From: an uncultured Candidatus Binatia bacterium
GTDB lineage: Bacteria; Desulfobacterota; Binatia; UBA9968; JAJDTQ01
DNA: 64,000 nucleotides
Direction of reading: 5' to 3'
NCBI GenBank assembly: GCA_958295985.1
Contig: OY282432.1
Span: 3,691,001 to 3,755,000 of the forward strand
Shown here: piece by piece, positions 33,403 through 41,749 of the stretch
Layout of the letters: each line of letters begins with the position of its first letter
Position numbering within the stretch: the stretch's first letter is position 1
Position numbers and translations under genes: made by a program
Notes under the pieces: generated by a model
The model's input: only the letters and a program-made list of their open reading frames with translations
What the model was told of the DNA's origin: nothing
Databases searched by the model: none

Positions 33403-35478
33403 CTATCGGTGTCTGACGATTCTCACATCCACGGCCGCCACCCCCGCCCCCGCTTCCTTGACGATCAGCGGATTGATCTCCAGGTCGCTCAGATGGGCTC
33501 GATGCGCGGCGAACAGGGCGGACAGGCCGGTGATGGCCCGGACCAGCGCGTCGACGTCCCGAGGCTTCTGCCCGCGGACTCCCTCGAGGACCTTGTAGCC
33601 CTTGAGTTCCCGGAGCATGGCTTGCGCGTCCTCGGTGGTGACCGGAATGAGGCGCAGCGCCACGTCCTTCAGCACCTCCACGAAGATGCCGCCCAGACCG
33701 ACCATGACGAAGGGGCCGTATTGCGGATCGACCCGGGCTCCCAGGATGACCTCGGCGCCGCTGACCATCTCCTGCACCAACAGCTTCGACCCCGCCGGCC
33801 CCTTGGCCAATAGCTCCGCTCCGGCCCGCTCGACCCGGTCGGCCGATTCCAGCCCCAGCACCACACCGCCCACCTCGGTCTTGTGCACCACCTCCGCGGA
33901 CTGGAGCTTCAACGCCACCGGGAAGCCCATCGCCCCGGCCCTGGCCGCGGCTTCCGCCGCGGTGCCGGCCACGGCTTCCGCCGGAGGCGTCAGGCCGCAC
34001 GCGGCCAATTGCTGCCGCCAGGCGGCTCCTTCCAGATCCTCCGGCTTGCCGTCGGGCGCGGGGGTGGGCGGGATACCCACGCGCCGGCGGTGGCCGTAGG
34101 CGCCCAAACCGTTGAGCGCTCGCAGCGTGGCCTTGATGCCCTGCAGGTGCGGCAACTCCGAAGCCTCCTGAAAGGCCCGGCTCTCGTCCATGAGGCTGTA
34201 GGTGGAACGGGCATGGGCCACGATGGGCTTGTCGATACTCCGGGAAATCTTTTTCAGAAGCTCGGGATTGCGCTTTTCGCCGAAGCGCGGGAGTTCGCCG
34301 TGAATGGCCAGCAGGTCCACGCCGTCATCCTCGGCATGAATGCGCACGATCTCGGCGAAGGTGTTCTCGTTGCCGAAGCCGGCCACGCCGCACTCCAGCG
34401 GGTTTTCCACCACCAGGTCGTCGGGGATGAGGGGGCGAAGCGCCTGGTTGGACGCATCGCTCAGGGTGGCCAGCTCGATCCCCACCTCCTCGATGTGGTC
34501 CAGCAGGATGCCCTTCATGCCGCCGGAGTTCACCACGATGGCCGCGCGCCCGCCCCGTGGCCGCCGGCCCGGCAGGAACGCCAGCGTCATCTCCGTGAGG
34601 TCCTCCAGGCTGTGGCAACGCACCATGCCGTAGCGGTCGCACGCCGCGGAGAAGACCTCGTCGTCGCCCGCCAGGGAGCCGGTGTGCGAGATGGCCTGGC
34701 GCTTGCCCAGCTCCGAGCGGCCGAGCTTCACCACGATGATGGGCTTGTCCTTCTCCAGCGCCCGGGCGGCCGTTTCCAGGAACGTCTTCGGGCGCCGGAT
34801 GCCTTCTACCATGAGCACGATGATCTTCGTATCGGCATCGTCGATCAGAAAGGACAGGTAATCGACCACGTCCAGGCTCACCTCGTTGCCGCTGGAAATC
34901 GCGTAGCTGAAACCGATGCCGCGCTCCGCCGCGCCCTTCATCCAGTTCCCCAGGGAGCCGCCGCTCTGGAACACGGCGCCCACGGGACCGGCCTTGAGCA
35001 GCGGCTGGCGCTGCGCGTAGGTCATCATGCGCTGGTTCACCGACGCGGCGCCCATGCAGTTGGGGCCGCAACAGACGATACCGCTCTCCTCGCAGAACTC
35101 GGTCAACTCGCGGCCCCGCTCGTGGCTCTTGGGATCGGTCCCTTCGCCGAAGCCCGCGCTGTAGATGGTGGCCGCCTTGACGCCCAGCGGCGCGGCCTGT
35201 TGGAGAGTGGGGATCACCGCCCGGGTCGGCACCAGCATCAGCAGATGCTCGGCGGGCTCCGGCAGCGCATCCAGGCTCGGATAGCAGGGCGCGTCCCAGA
35301 TCTCCTGGTAGTTGGGATTGATCAGGAAGACCTTCCCCGGGAACTCCGCGGCCTTGAGGTTGTGAAAGAGCAGGTTGGGCCAGTTGCCCTTGGGCGAGGC
35401 GCCGACGATGGCCAGGGTCTTGGCGTGCAGCAGGTTGGCCGCGGGGCGAATGGTGGTTCTCTCCGTCGCTTCGGTCAT
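33403..35478 (-). CDS. ADP-forming (NDP-forming) acyl-CoA synthetase, alpha-beta fusion
   Basis: The 691-residue enzyme fuses the alpha part (CoA-binding Rossmann LAIVGASPKGNWPNLLF, then CCGPNCMGAASVNQ, and SHTGSLAGDDEVF with the phosphohistidine) and the beta ATP-grasp part (FPVALKLQSAEVVHKTEVGGVVLGL, EMVSGAEVILGAR, GLGGIFVEVLKD, LEINPLIV). Such enzymes interconvert acyl-CoA and ADP with acid, CoA and ATP, and include feruloyl-CoA synthetases in several aromatic-acid degraders. Its position after TctABC and the HCHL-like genes suggests the acid imported is activated here. I take the ATG at 35478; the extension to 35703 is not protein-like. Confidence 0.9.
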   Translation of the reverse strand: MTEATERTTIRPAANLLHAKTLAIVGASPKGNWPNLLFHNLKAAEFPGKVFLINPNYQEIWDAPCYPSLDALPEPAEHLLMLVPTRAVIPTLQQAAPLGVKAATIYSAGFGEGTDPKSHERGRELTEFCEESGIVCCGPNCMGAASVNQRMMTYAQRQPLLKAGPVGAVFQSGGSLGNWMKGAAERGIGFSYAISSGNEVSLDVVDYLSFLIDDADTKIIVLMVEGIRRPKTFLETAARALEKDKPIIVVKLGRSELGKRQAISHTGSLAGDDEVFSAACDRYGMVRCHSLEDLTEMTLAFLPGRRPRGGRAAIVVNSGGMKGILLDHIEEVGIELATLSDASNQALRPLIPDDLVVENPLECGVAGFGNENTFAEIVRIHAEDDGVDLLAIHGELPRFGEKRNPELLKKISRSIDKPIVAHARSTYSLMDESRAFQEASELPHLQGIKATLRALNGLGAYGHRRRVGIPPTPAPDGKPEDLEGAAWRQQLAACGLTPPAEAVAGTAAEAAARAGAMGFPVALKLQSAEVVHKTEVGGVVLGLESADRVERAGAELLAKGPAGSKLLVQEMVSGAEVILGARVDPQYGPFVMVGLGGIFVEVLKDVALRLIPVTTEDAQAMLRELKGYKVLEGVRGQKPRDVDALVRAITGLSALFAAHRAHLSDLEINPLIVKEAGAGVAAVDVRIVRHR

Positions 35479-35547
35479 GTCGGTGTTTCTTTCGAGATGA
35501 TGGCGCCGCCGGGTCTTCCCGACGCCGCCGTGACAGTGTTGGTTCTC

Positions 35548-35567
35548 TCCGGAGGGTCCCTTCCGGA
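35548..35567. repeat. Short inverted repeat between tctB and the acyl-CoA synthetase gene
   Basis: TCCGGA-N8-TCCGGA, a hairpin between the tctB stop and the synthetase start. It could fine-tune expression across the operon; nothing more can be said. Confidence 0.35.
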
Positions 35568-35576
35568 CGGTCTTCC

Positions 35577-36098
35577 CTAGAACAGTTCGATGCCCAGAAA
35601 ACGGAACAGCTCTCCCTCGTACCACGAAGCGTGGATCACCTGGTCGAACACCCCGTAGAGAAAGGCGATGACGCACGCCGTCAGCCCCAGGGACAGGAAC
35701 CATCCTTCATCGGACCCGACCTTCAGGTAGAGAAATACGAACAAAGGCAAAGCGATGAGCTGGCCCAGAAGCCACGTGCCCGCGAAGATACCGAACAGCC
35801 ACAGGCAAATGATGAAGGTGCGTTTCAGGGCTTCGCCGCCGCGGAGGTTCACGTCGAGGAAGATATCCGCGGCCCCGGCCGGACCTTCCGGGGACTTGGC
35901 CTCCCCTCCCCGTATCCCGGTCCACAGCGACAGAAAGGCCGCGATGATGCAACCGGCGACGCCGATCACGGTTGGAAACAGGGCGGTCTTCCCGGGCCAT
36001 TCCCTGGCCGTGATCACGCCGGCAGCGAACATGACCGCCAGGGCCAGTATGCTCAGGCTCTCGATGTAGTGCTCGCGGATCCGTGGTGGTGGCATCAC
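35577..36098 (-). CDS. tctB: Tripartite tricarboxylate transporter small permease TctB
   Basis: The 173-residue membrane protein has four hydrophobic segments (ESLSILALAVMFAAGVI, LFPTVIGVAGCIIAAFLSL, TFIICLWLFGIFAGTWLLGQLIALPLFVFLYL, WFLSLGLTACVIAFLYGVF), as TctB proteins do. It lies after tctA by 46 bases. TctB stabilises the large permease TctA. Confidence 0.88.
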   Translation of the reverse strand: MMPPPRIREHYIESLSILALAVMFAAGVITAREWPGKTALFPTVIGVAGCIIAAFLSLWTGIRGGEAKSPEGPAGAADIFLDVNLRGGEALKRTFIICLWLFGIFAGTWLLGQLIALPLFVFLYLKVGSDEGWFLSLGLTACVIAFLYGVFDQVIHASWYEGELFRFLGIELF

Positions 36099-36144
36099 AT
36101 ACCTCGACAGGCTTCAAACACGCCGGCATTCATGCAGGACGGGT

Positions 36145-37611
36145 CTACTTGCGCATCTGACTTCGCGTTGCATAGTAGAGCGTCGCCAGGGTCAGAAGGA
36201 TCAAAAGGATGACGATGGGCCGCTGCCACAACCACGACCAGCCGTAACGGCTGACGCTGATGTCGAGGTAGCGCTCCATGATGGGGCCCAGGACGATCCC
36301 CAGCGCAATAGGCGGCCGAGGCCAACCCCAACGCTTCATGAGGTAGCCCAGCGTCCCCAGCCCCAGCAGTACCAGCCAGTCGCCCAACTCCTGCGTCGCC
36401 ATCCAGGATCCCATGAACACCAGCACCAGGATAATCGGGATGAGGATGCTGCCGCGTATCGTCGTGATCTTGGCCAACTGGTTCGTGCAACCCATCAGCA
36501 GGACGGCGGCCAGGACGTTGGCGATGACCAGCGCCCAGATGACCGAGAAGGTCACGTCCAGCCGCGTGCTGAGCAACTCGGGACCCGGGTAGATGCCGTG
36601 GATCAGGAAGGCGCCGAGCAGGATCGCCATGGTGGCGCTTCCGGGGATGCCGAAGGCGATGGTGGGGATCAGCGATCCGCCCTTCATGGCGTTGTTGGCG
36701 CTCTCCGGCGCGATCACGCCGCGTATCTCGCCCTTGCCGAACTCCGCCTTGGGGTCCTTGTTGGACTGGACCGCATGACCGTAAGCCACCCAGTCGACGA
36801 TGCTGGCGCCGAGACCGGGGATGAAGCCGATATAGGCGCCGATGAACGCGCACCGGAGCGCCAGCCACCAGTTCCGAAAGGCGTCGCGCACCCCGTCCCA
36901 CAGACCCTTGCCCATCTCCGGCACCTCCGACAAGGTGCCGCGGCGTACGGCCAGCTCGACCACCTCGGGAAGCGAGAAGAGACCCAGCACGCAGGGGACG
37001 ATGGGAAGCCCCTCCAGCAGATACGGCGTGCCGAACCAGAAGCGCGGGATGCCGTCCTGCGGCGAGTAGCCGATCATGGAGAGCTGCAACGCCAGCAGGC
37101 CGACGAGGATGCCCTTGGCCGGGGCGTTGCCGCTCAAGGCCCCCACCATGGCCATGCCCAGGACACCCAGGAAGAAGAACTCCGGCGCGCCGAAGGAAAG
37201 CACCAGCGGGCTCAGGATAGGTATGGAGAGGACCAGCAGGATGGCGCCAATGACGCCACCGAAACCCGATACCGTGTAAGCGGCCCCGAACGCGCGGGCG
37301 GCCTCGCCCTTTTTCGCCATGGGGTAGCCGTCCATGATCGTGGCCTGGGAGCCGGCGGTGCCGGGAACGCCCAGAAGAACCGACGATATGGTGTCGGAGG
37401 TCGAGGTGATGGCGTACATGCCCATGAGCAGCGCCATGGCCTCGTAGGGTTGAAGGTCGAACGTGAACGGCAGGAGAATGGCCATGCCCGACAGGCCGGA
37501 GAGGCCCGGGACCATTCCGAAGAAGACACCCAGGGTGATACCCAGCAGCAGATAGCCGAAGGCCGGCCAGGCGAGAATACCCTCAAGTCCCAGTTGGGCA
37601 GCTTCCAGCAT
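36145..37611 (-). CDS. tctA: Tripartite tricarboxylate transporter large permease TctA
   Basis: The 488-residue protein is a full-length TctA permease with about 11-12 helices. The family signature GMVPGLSGLSGMAILLPFTF is at residues 32-52, followed by the repeat-related ISSVLLGVPGTAGSQATIMDGYPMAKKGEAARAFGAAY and, in the second half, IAPESANNAMKGGSLIPTIAFGIPGSATMAILLGAF. The in-frame ATG at 37677 would add an unrelated basic stretch, so 37611 is preferred, although no good ribosome site is visible. Confidence 0.95.
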   Translation of the reverse strand: MLEAAQLGLEGILAWPAFGYLLLGITLGVFFGMVPGLSGLSGMAILLPFTFDLQPYEAMALLMGMYAITSTSDTISSVLLGVPGTAGSQATIMDGYPMAKKGEAARAFGAAYTVSGFGGVIGAILLVLSIPILSPLVLSFGAPEFFFLGVLGMAMVGALSGNAPAKGILVGLLALQLSMIGYSPQDGIPRFWFGTPYLLEGLPIVPCVLGLFSLPEVVELAVRRGTLSEVPEMGKGLWDGVRDAFRNWWLALRCAFIGAYIGFIPGLGASIVDWVAYGHAVQSNKDPKAEFGKGEIRGVIAPESANNAMKGGSLIPTIAFGIPGSATMAILLGAFLIHGIYPGPELLSTRLDVTFSVIWALVIANVLAAVLLMGCTNQLAKITTIRGSILIPIILVLVFMGSWMATQELGDWLVLLGLGTLGYLMKRWGWPRPPIALGIVLGPIMERYLDISVSRYGWSWLWQRPIVILLILLTLATLYYATRSQMRK

Positions 37612-37643
37612 TGTCGGGGAAGGGTCGAGCCCCTTGGAAAGAA

Positions 37644-37681
37644 CCCGTTGCCGGCCCGTAAAGCGGACGGCCGGCAACGGG
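37644..37681. repeat. Perfect 13-bp hairpin in the tctC-tctA spacer
   Basis: CCCGTTGCCGGCC (37644-37656) pairs perfectly with GGCCGGCAACGGG (37669-37681) around a 12-base loop. It lies directly downstream of the tctC stop and lacks a T-run, so it is more likely to stabilise tctC mRNA or limit read-through to tctA than to end the operon. Binding-protein genes are often expressed above their permeases by this means. Confidence 0.7.
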
Positions 37682-37695
37682 ATACAGCGTAAGGT

Positions 37696-38787
37696 CTACT
37701 TCTTGGCCGCCAGCTTGCGCCCTTCATCCACGTATTTGGCGCGGAACTGCTTCATCTCGTCGCCGGCCGTCTTCCACGGCCTCATGGCCTTCTCGATGTC
37801 CTTGGGCGCGGTCAGCATATGCGGCTCGATGCCGACGGACTTCTTGTAGTCGGAGCGAAACTCGGGGTCCTTGCTGAGGGCAATGAACGCCCCGCGCACC
37901 GCTTCCACCGCGGCCTTGGGGGTCTCCGGAGGCGCGAGGATCTGCCGGTAACTGGTCAGGATCTGAAAGAGCTGCCACAGCGGTCCGGCAGGTTCCTTGC
38001 CGGAGAGCCTCTTGACGAATTCACGGGCGGGCACGCCCGGCGCGATGGCGGGGATCTCGGCGTCGCTGCCGTACCACAAGGGAATGGCCGTCCCCTTGTC
38101 GACCGCGATGGGCTTCACCCGCGGAATATAGAACGGCGTGCTCCCGTCCACGTAGTCGAGCTCCTTGCGAAGGAAGGCCGCCAGCAGGTCGGCCGAACCC
38201 TGATAGCCCGTGACGTACTTGTAGTTCACTCCGGCGAGGTCGAACAAGGTGCGGAACTTGAGGTCCTTGCTGCTGTCAGCGCGGAATCCACCCACGTTGA
38301 AGGTCTTCACCTTCTGGATGTCTTCGAACTTGGTGAGCGGCGGGTCGAGGTCCGTCCTGGCCACCCCGACGCTGACCACGGGCGTGAACATGACCGGGAT
38401 GACTTCCTCCATGTTGGCCCGGAGACCCGCTTTCTTGGGATCGCCCACGAACCATTCCTGGTACCGGCCGCTGGCGGTCTGGCAACCCATCACGGTGCCG
38501 TTTCGCCGCGCCCGCTCATAGAGCCAGTTCATCGCCAGGTTGCCGCCGCCGCCCGCGCGATTCTGGATGACGATGGTGGGGTTGCCCTTCAGGTGCTTCT
38601 TCAGATGACGGGCGTAGATCCGGCACTCGATGTCCGTGGGTCCACCCGCGGAATAGTCGACGATGAGCTTCAGCGTCTTGCCCTGATAAAAGGGCTTGTC
38701 CGCGGCGGACGCCCAAGCTCCGAACAAAAGCGCAAACACGAGCACGGCACAGGTGGAAAGCACGGCTTTCTGTACTATAGACTTCAT
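37696..38787 (-). CDS. tctC: Tripartite tricarboxylate transporter substrate-binding protein TctC/Bug
   Basis: The 363-residue periplasmic protein has a signal peptide with cleavage at ASA-AD (about residue 28), and the Bug fold: FYQGKTLKLIVDYSAGGPTDIECRIYARHL, IVIQNRAGGGGNLAMNWL, FNVGGFRADSSKD and DLLAAFLRKELDYVDG. The start at 38787 has AAGGAGGGAG upstream. Substrate is unknown; such proteins bind carboxylates, including aromatic acids. Flanked on both sides by long hairpins. Confidence 0.92.
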   Translation of the reverse strand: MKSIVQKAVLSTCAVLVFALLFGAWASAADKPFYQGKTLKLIVDYSAGGPTDIECRIYARHLKKHLKGNPTIVIQNRAGGGGNLAMNWLYERARRNGTVMGCQTASGRYQEWFVGDPKKAGLRANMEEVIPVMFTPVVSVGVARTDLDPPLTKFEDIQKVKTFNVGGFRADSSKDLKFRTLFDLAGVNYKYVTGYQGSADLLAAFLRKELDYVDGSTPFYIPRVKPIAVDKGTAIPLWYGSDAEIPAIAPGVPAREFVKRLSGKEPAGPLWQLFQILTSYRQILAPPETPKAAVEAVRGAFIALSKDPEFRSDYKKSVGIEPHMLTAPKDIEKAMRPWKTAGDEMKQFRAKYVDEGRKLAAKK

Positions 38788-38832
38788 CGCTTGCTCCCTC
38801 CTTGGGTCGGTGATTGCCGTCATCCGGCCTTT

Positions 38833-38868
38833 GGGGCATCGGTCCGACAACGTCCGGACCGATGCCCC
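38833..38868. repeat. Perfect 14-bp hairpin in the gap between the HCHL-like gene and tctC
   Basis: GGGGCATCGGTCCG (38833-38846) pairs perfectly with CGGACCGATGCCCC (38855-38868) around an 8-base loop. It is located between the crotonase stop and the tctC ribosome site. No T-run follows on either strand. Confidence 0.7.
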
Positions 38869-38894
38869 GCCACGTGACACTCGTCGTTATCCGG

Positions 38895-39731
38895 CTAGGA
38901 AGCCTTGTTGACCCGGGCCATGGGACCCAGACCCGGCTTGTAGGTCTTGTCGTCGATGAACTGCTTGATCCCTTCGTCGTAGCCGCTCTCCCGGTCCTGC
39001 ATCTTGATCTGGGCCCCCTTGGCCGCCAGATAGTCCTCGGCCTGGGAGTAGTCCATGTTGCGCACCAGCTTGTAGGCCTGCTTGGTGGCCCGAAGCGCCG
39101 AAGGGTTTTTCTCCATGAGCTTCTTCGCCAGCGCGACGGTTTCCGCCCGAAGCTGGTCCGCGGGCACCGCGAAGTTGACGAGCCGCATCTCCGCCGCCTT
39201 CTTGCCGTCGAACGGATCGCCGGTCATGGCATGGTACAGGCCGTCGCGCAGAGTCATCATGTCGGTGACCACCCGGCTCACGAGGCCGCCGGGCAGGATG
39301 CCCCAGTTGACCTCGGACAGCCCGAACAGCGCGTCCTCCGCGGCGATGGCGAAGTCACAGGCCACCAGCGGCGTGAAGGCCCCGCCGAAACAGAAGCCGT
39401 TCACCATGGCGATGGTGGGCTTGGGGAAGGTGAAGAGCTTGCGCCAACGCCACTCCTGGCTGCACCAACTCGCCTGCCGGCGAAGCGCCGGGTTCTTGTC
39501 GCCCTCGCGGAAGTATTCCCTGAGGTCCTGGCCGGCGCACCAGCTATTGCCGGCGCCGGTGATGACCATGACCTGAGTTTCCGGGTCCCCCTCGCATTCC
39601 GTCACCGCGTCGTACATGTCGAAGTGGAGCTGCGGACTCATGGCGTTCCGCTTTTCCGGACGGTTGAGGATGACCCAGGTGATGCCGTCCTCCTTCTCCA
39701 CCAATACGGTCTTGTATTCCTTGGTTGCCAT
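38895..39731 (-). CDS. Crotonase-family enzyme, hydroxycinnamoyl-CoA hydratase-lyase-like (copy 1)
   Basis: The 278-residue enzyme aligns throughout with hydroxycinnamoyl-CoA hydratase-lyase (HCHL), which cleaves feruloyl-CoA to vanillin and acetyl-CoA: LNRPEKRNAMSPQLH, SWCAGQDLREYFREGD, MVNGFCFGGAFTPLVACDF and FGLSEVNWGILPG. The catalytic glutamate (HCHL Glu143) is kept. In HCHL, Ser123 and Tyr239 bind the phenol group; here the first is Thr (GGAFTP) and the second Ala (EDYLAAK). The oxyanion position HCHL Met70 is Gln here. So the CoA ester handled may differ. Ends with GLGPMARVNKAS. In tandem with copy 2. Confidence 0.85.
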   Translation of the reverse strand: MATKEYKTVLVEKEDGITWVILNRPEKRNAMSPQLHFDMYDAVTECEGDPETQVMVITGAGNSWCAGQDLREYFREGDKNPALRRQASWCSQEWRWRKLFTFPKPTIAMVNGFCFGGAFTPLVACDFAIAAEDALFGLSEVNWGILPGGLVSRVVTDMMTLRDGLYHAMTGDPFDGKKAAEMRLVNFAVPADQLRAETVALAKKLMEKNPSALRATKQAYKLVRNMDYSQAEDYLAAKGAQIKMQDRESGYDEGIKQFIDDKTYKPGLGPMARVNKAS

Positions 39732-39818
39732 CAAGACGATACCTCCTTGAAACGTTCACATGATTGAGAATCCTGCCAACTCTATGCAGTCGTGCCCCCG
39801 GAGTCAAGGCACAACCGG

Positions 39819-40655
39819 CTAGGACACCTTGTTGACCCGGGCCATGGGACCCAGACCCGGCTTGTAGGTCTTGTCGTCGATGAACTGCTTGATCCCTTCG
39901 TCGTAGCCGCTCTCCCGGTCCTGCATCTTGATCTGGGCCCCCTTGGCCGCCAGATAGTCCTCGGCCTGGGAGTAGTCCATGTTGCGCACCAGCTTGTAGG
40001 CCTGCTTGGTGGCCCGAAGCGCCGAAGGGTTTTTCTCCATGAGCTTCTTCGCCAACGCGATGGTTTCCGCCCGAAGCTGGTCCGCGGGCACGGCGAAGTT
40101 GACGAGCCGCATCTCCGCCGCCTTCTTGCCGTCGAACGGATCGCCGGTCATGGCATGGTACAGGCCGTCGCGCAGAGTCATCATGTCGGTGACCACACGG
40201 CTCACGAGGCCGCCGGGCAGGATGCCCCAGTTGACCTCGGACAGCCCGAACAGCGCGTCCTCCGCGGCGATGGCGAAGTCACAGGCGATCATCGGCGTGA
40301 AGGCGCCGCCGAAGCAGAAGCCGTTCACCATGGCGATGGTGGGCTTGGGAAAGGTGAAGAGCTTGCGCCAGCGCCACTCCTGACTGGCCCAGCCCACCTT
40401 CCGCTGAAACTCGGGGTTCTTGTCGCCCTCGCGGAAGAACTCCTTGAGGTCCATGCCGGCGCACCAACTGCTGCCCGCTCCGGTGATGACCATCACCTGG
40501 GTCTCCGGGTCTCCCTCGGCGTCCGTCACCGCGTCGTACATGTCGAAGTGGAGCTGCGGACTCATGGCGTTCCGCTTTTCCGGACGGTTGAAGATAACCC
40601 AGGTGATGCCGTCCTCCTTCTCCACCAGTACGGTCTTGTATTCTTTCGTTGCCAT
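39819..40655 (-). CDS. Crotonase-family enzyme, hydroxycinnamoyl-CoA hydratase-lyase-like (copy 2)
   Basis: A 278-residue tandem copy of the gene to its left. From about residue 130 to the end only two residues differ (e.g. KVS for KAS), and DNA is near identical there. Differences cluster in residues ~62-100: SSWCAGMDLKEFFREGDKNPEFQRKVGW against the other copy's NSWCAGQDLREYF. This copy keeps Met at HCHL Met70. The same Thr and Ala substitutions of the phenol-binding Ser/Tyr occur. It comes first in the operon after the dienelactone hydrolase. Confidence 0.87.
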   Translation of the reverse strand: MATKEYKTVLVEKEDGITWVIFNRPEKRNAMSPQLHFDMYDAVTDAEGDPETQVMVITGAGSSWCAGMDLKEFFREGDKNPEFQRKVGWASQEWRWRKLFTFPKPTIAMVNGFCFGGAFTPMIACDFAIAAEDALFGLSEVNWGILPGGLVSRVVTDMMTLRDGLYHAMTGDPFDGKKAAEMRLVNFAVPADQLRAETIALAKKLMEKNPSALRATKQAYKLVRNMDYSQAEDYLAAKGAQIKMQDRESGYDEGIKQFIDDKTYKPGLGPMARVNKVS

Positions 40656-40710
40656 CGAAGTGTGCCTCCTTGAATCGCTTACCTGATCGCCAATCCCGGA
40701 TGCGTGTTCC

Positions 40711-41451
40711 CTACCCCTTCAGATGCCTGTCCAGGAACGCCAGGGTCTTGGGCCAGACGTCCCTGGCCGACGCCTCGTGATAGCTCGGGCGGTCGTCGCA
40801 GAAGAACGCGTGGCCCGCGTCCTCGTAGAGGTGCCACTCGTAGTCCACGCCGTTGGCCTTCAGCGTTTCCTCGATGGCGTCCCGGGCCTCCTGCGGTATA
40901 CCCTGATCCTGCCCGCCCCAGACGCATTGCATCGGTATGTCGATGTTGTTTCCCTGGGTCACGGGCTCCACCGGGCTCTTCTCGCCCCGCTGGCCGCCGG
41001 CGATCTGGCCGCCGTAGTACAGGCTGCTCGCCGCGAGACCGGGGCAGTTGCACGCCGCCATCCAGGACACCCTTCCGCCGAAGCAGTAGCCGATGATACC
41101 CACCCGGTCCGGGTCCACGTCCGGCCGTCCCTTGGCGTAGGCGATGGCGCGGTTCAGGTCTTCCACCACCTTGGTGTCGTAGAGCGTGCCACGGGCGGCA
41201 AAGGCGCCGTCGCGGTCGGTGTTGGGAATGACGCGCTCGTCCAGTCGATAGTAGAGATCCGGGGATATGGCCACGTAGCCCTCGTTGGCGAAACGGTCGG
41301 TCACGTCCTTCATGTGGGCGTTCACGCCGAAGATCTCCATGATCACCAGCAGCGCCGGCTTCTTGCCGTCGCCGTCCGGCGCAGCCACGTAGAGGCCCAT
41401 GGACTTGCCGTCTTCAGCGGCAACATCCACCGTAGCGGTATCGATGCTCAT
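40711..41451 (-). CDS. Dienelactone hydrolase family protein
   Basis: The 246-residue alpha/beta hydrolase has the dienelactone hydrolase layout: ALLVIMEIFGVNAHMKDVTDRFANEGYVAISPDL, the nucleophile in GIIGYCFGGRVSW (Cys, as in the family) and His in DAGHAFFCDDRPSY. Such enzymes open lactones from aromatic ring cleavage. AGGAGG lies 6 bases before the ATG at 41451. It is the first gene of the leftward operon with the HCHL-like genes and TctABC, which fits aromatic-acid catabolism. Confidence 0.9.
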   Translation of the reverse strand: MSIDTATVDVAAEDGKSMGLYVAAPDGDGKKPALLVIMEIFGVNAHMKDVTDRFANEGYVAISPDLYYRLDERVIPNTDRDGAFAARGTLYDTKVVEDLNRAIAYAKGRPDVDPDRVGIIGYCFGGRVSWMAACNCPGLAASSLYYGGQIAGGQRGEKSPVEPVTQGNNIDIPMQCVWGGQDQGIPQEARDAIEETLKANGVDYEWHLYEDAGHAFFCDDRPSYHEASARDVWPKTLAFLDRHLKG

Positions 41452-41489
41452 CGCGTTCCTCCTGTTCGATGTTTCGGTGAGTGTTCTCA

Positions 41490-41516
41490 TTGACACGGCG
41501 CTCGCGAACCTGTCAA
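41490..41516. repeat. Inverted repeat TTGACA-N15-TGTCAA upstream of the dienelactone hydrolase gene
   Basis: A symmetric pair of TTGACA boxes, positioned 40-65 bases ahead of the dienelactone hydrolase start. Either arm could be a -35 element for transcription in the opposite direction, or the pair an operator. The best -10 for the leftward promoter is poor. Confidence 0.3.
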
Positions 41517-41533
41517 GGCAGGACCTTGCCCTT

Positions 41534-41600
41534 GTCACCCCGAGCAGAGCCAAGGGTCCCCCCGCGGTAGCCGAGATTCCTCGCTCCGCCCGGAACGACA
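41534..41600. repeat. Degenerate dispersed inverted-repeat element
   Basis: GTCACCCCGAGCAGAGCC on the left and the reverse complement of GGAGCGAGGAATCTC-like sequence on the right (GAGATTCCTCGCTCC, GGAACGACA) form a decayed inverted repeat. Short elements of the form GTCATTCCGAGCGAAGCGAGGAATCTC are common in intergenic DNA of many uncultured bacteria. It fills the 298-base gap before the ThrH gene; nothing else is visible there. Confidence 0.5.
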
Positions 41601-41749
41601 GGTTTGGCGGGACGGTAGAAAGGCCTGCCCGTCAGGGACGCTGCGTTTTGCTCGGGTTCCGTGATGTGCTAGAAACGCCTTGCCCGATACCCAAGGCCGC
41701 GTCACCCGGATTCAGGTGCTCGCCGCTCAAACCCGGACTTATCGATATC

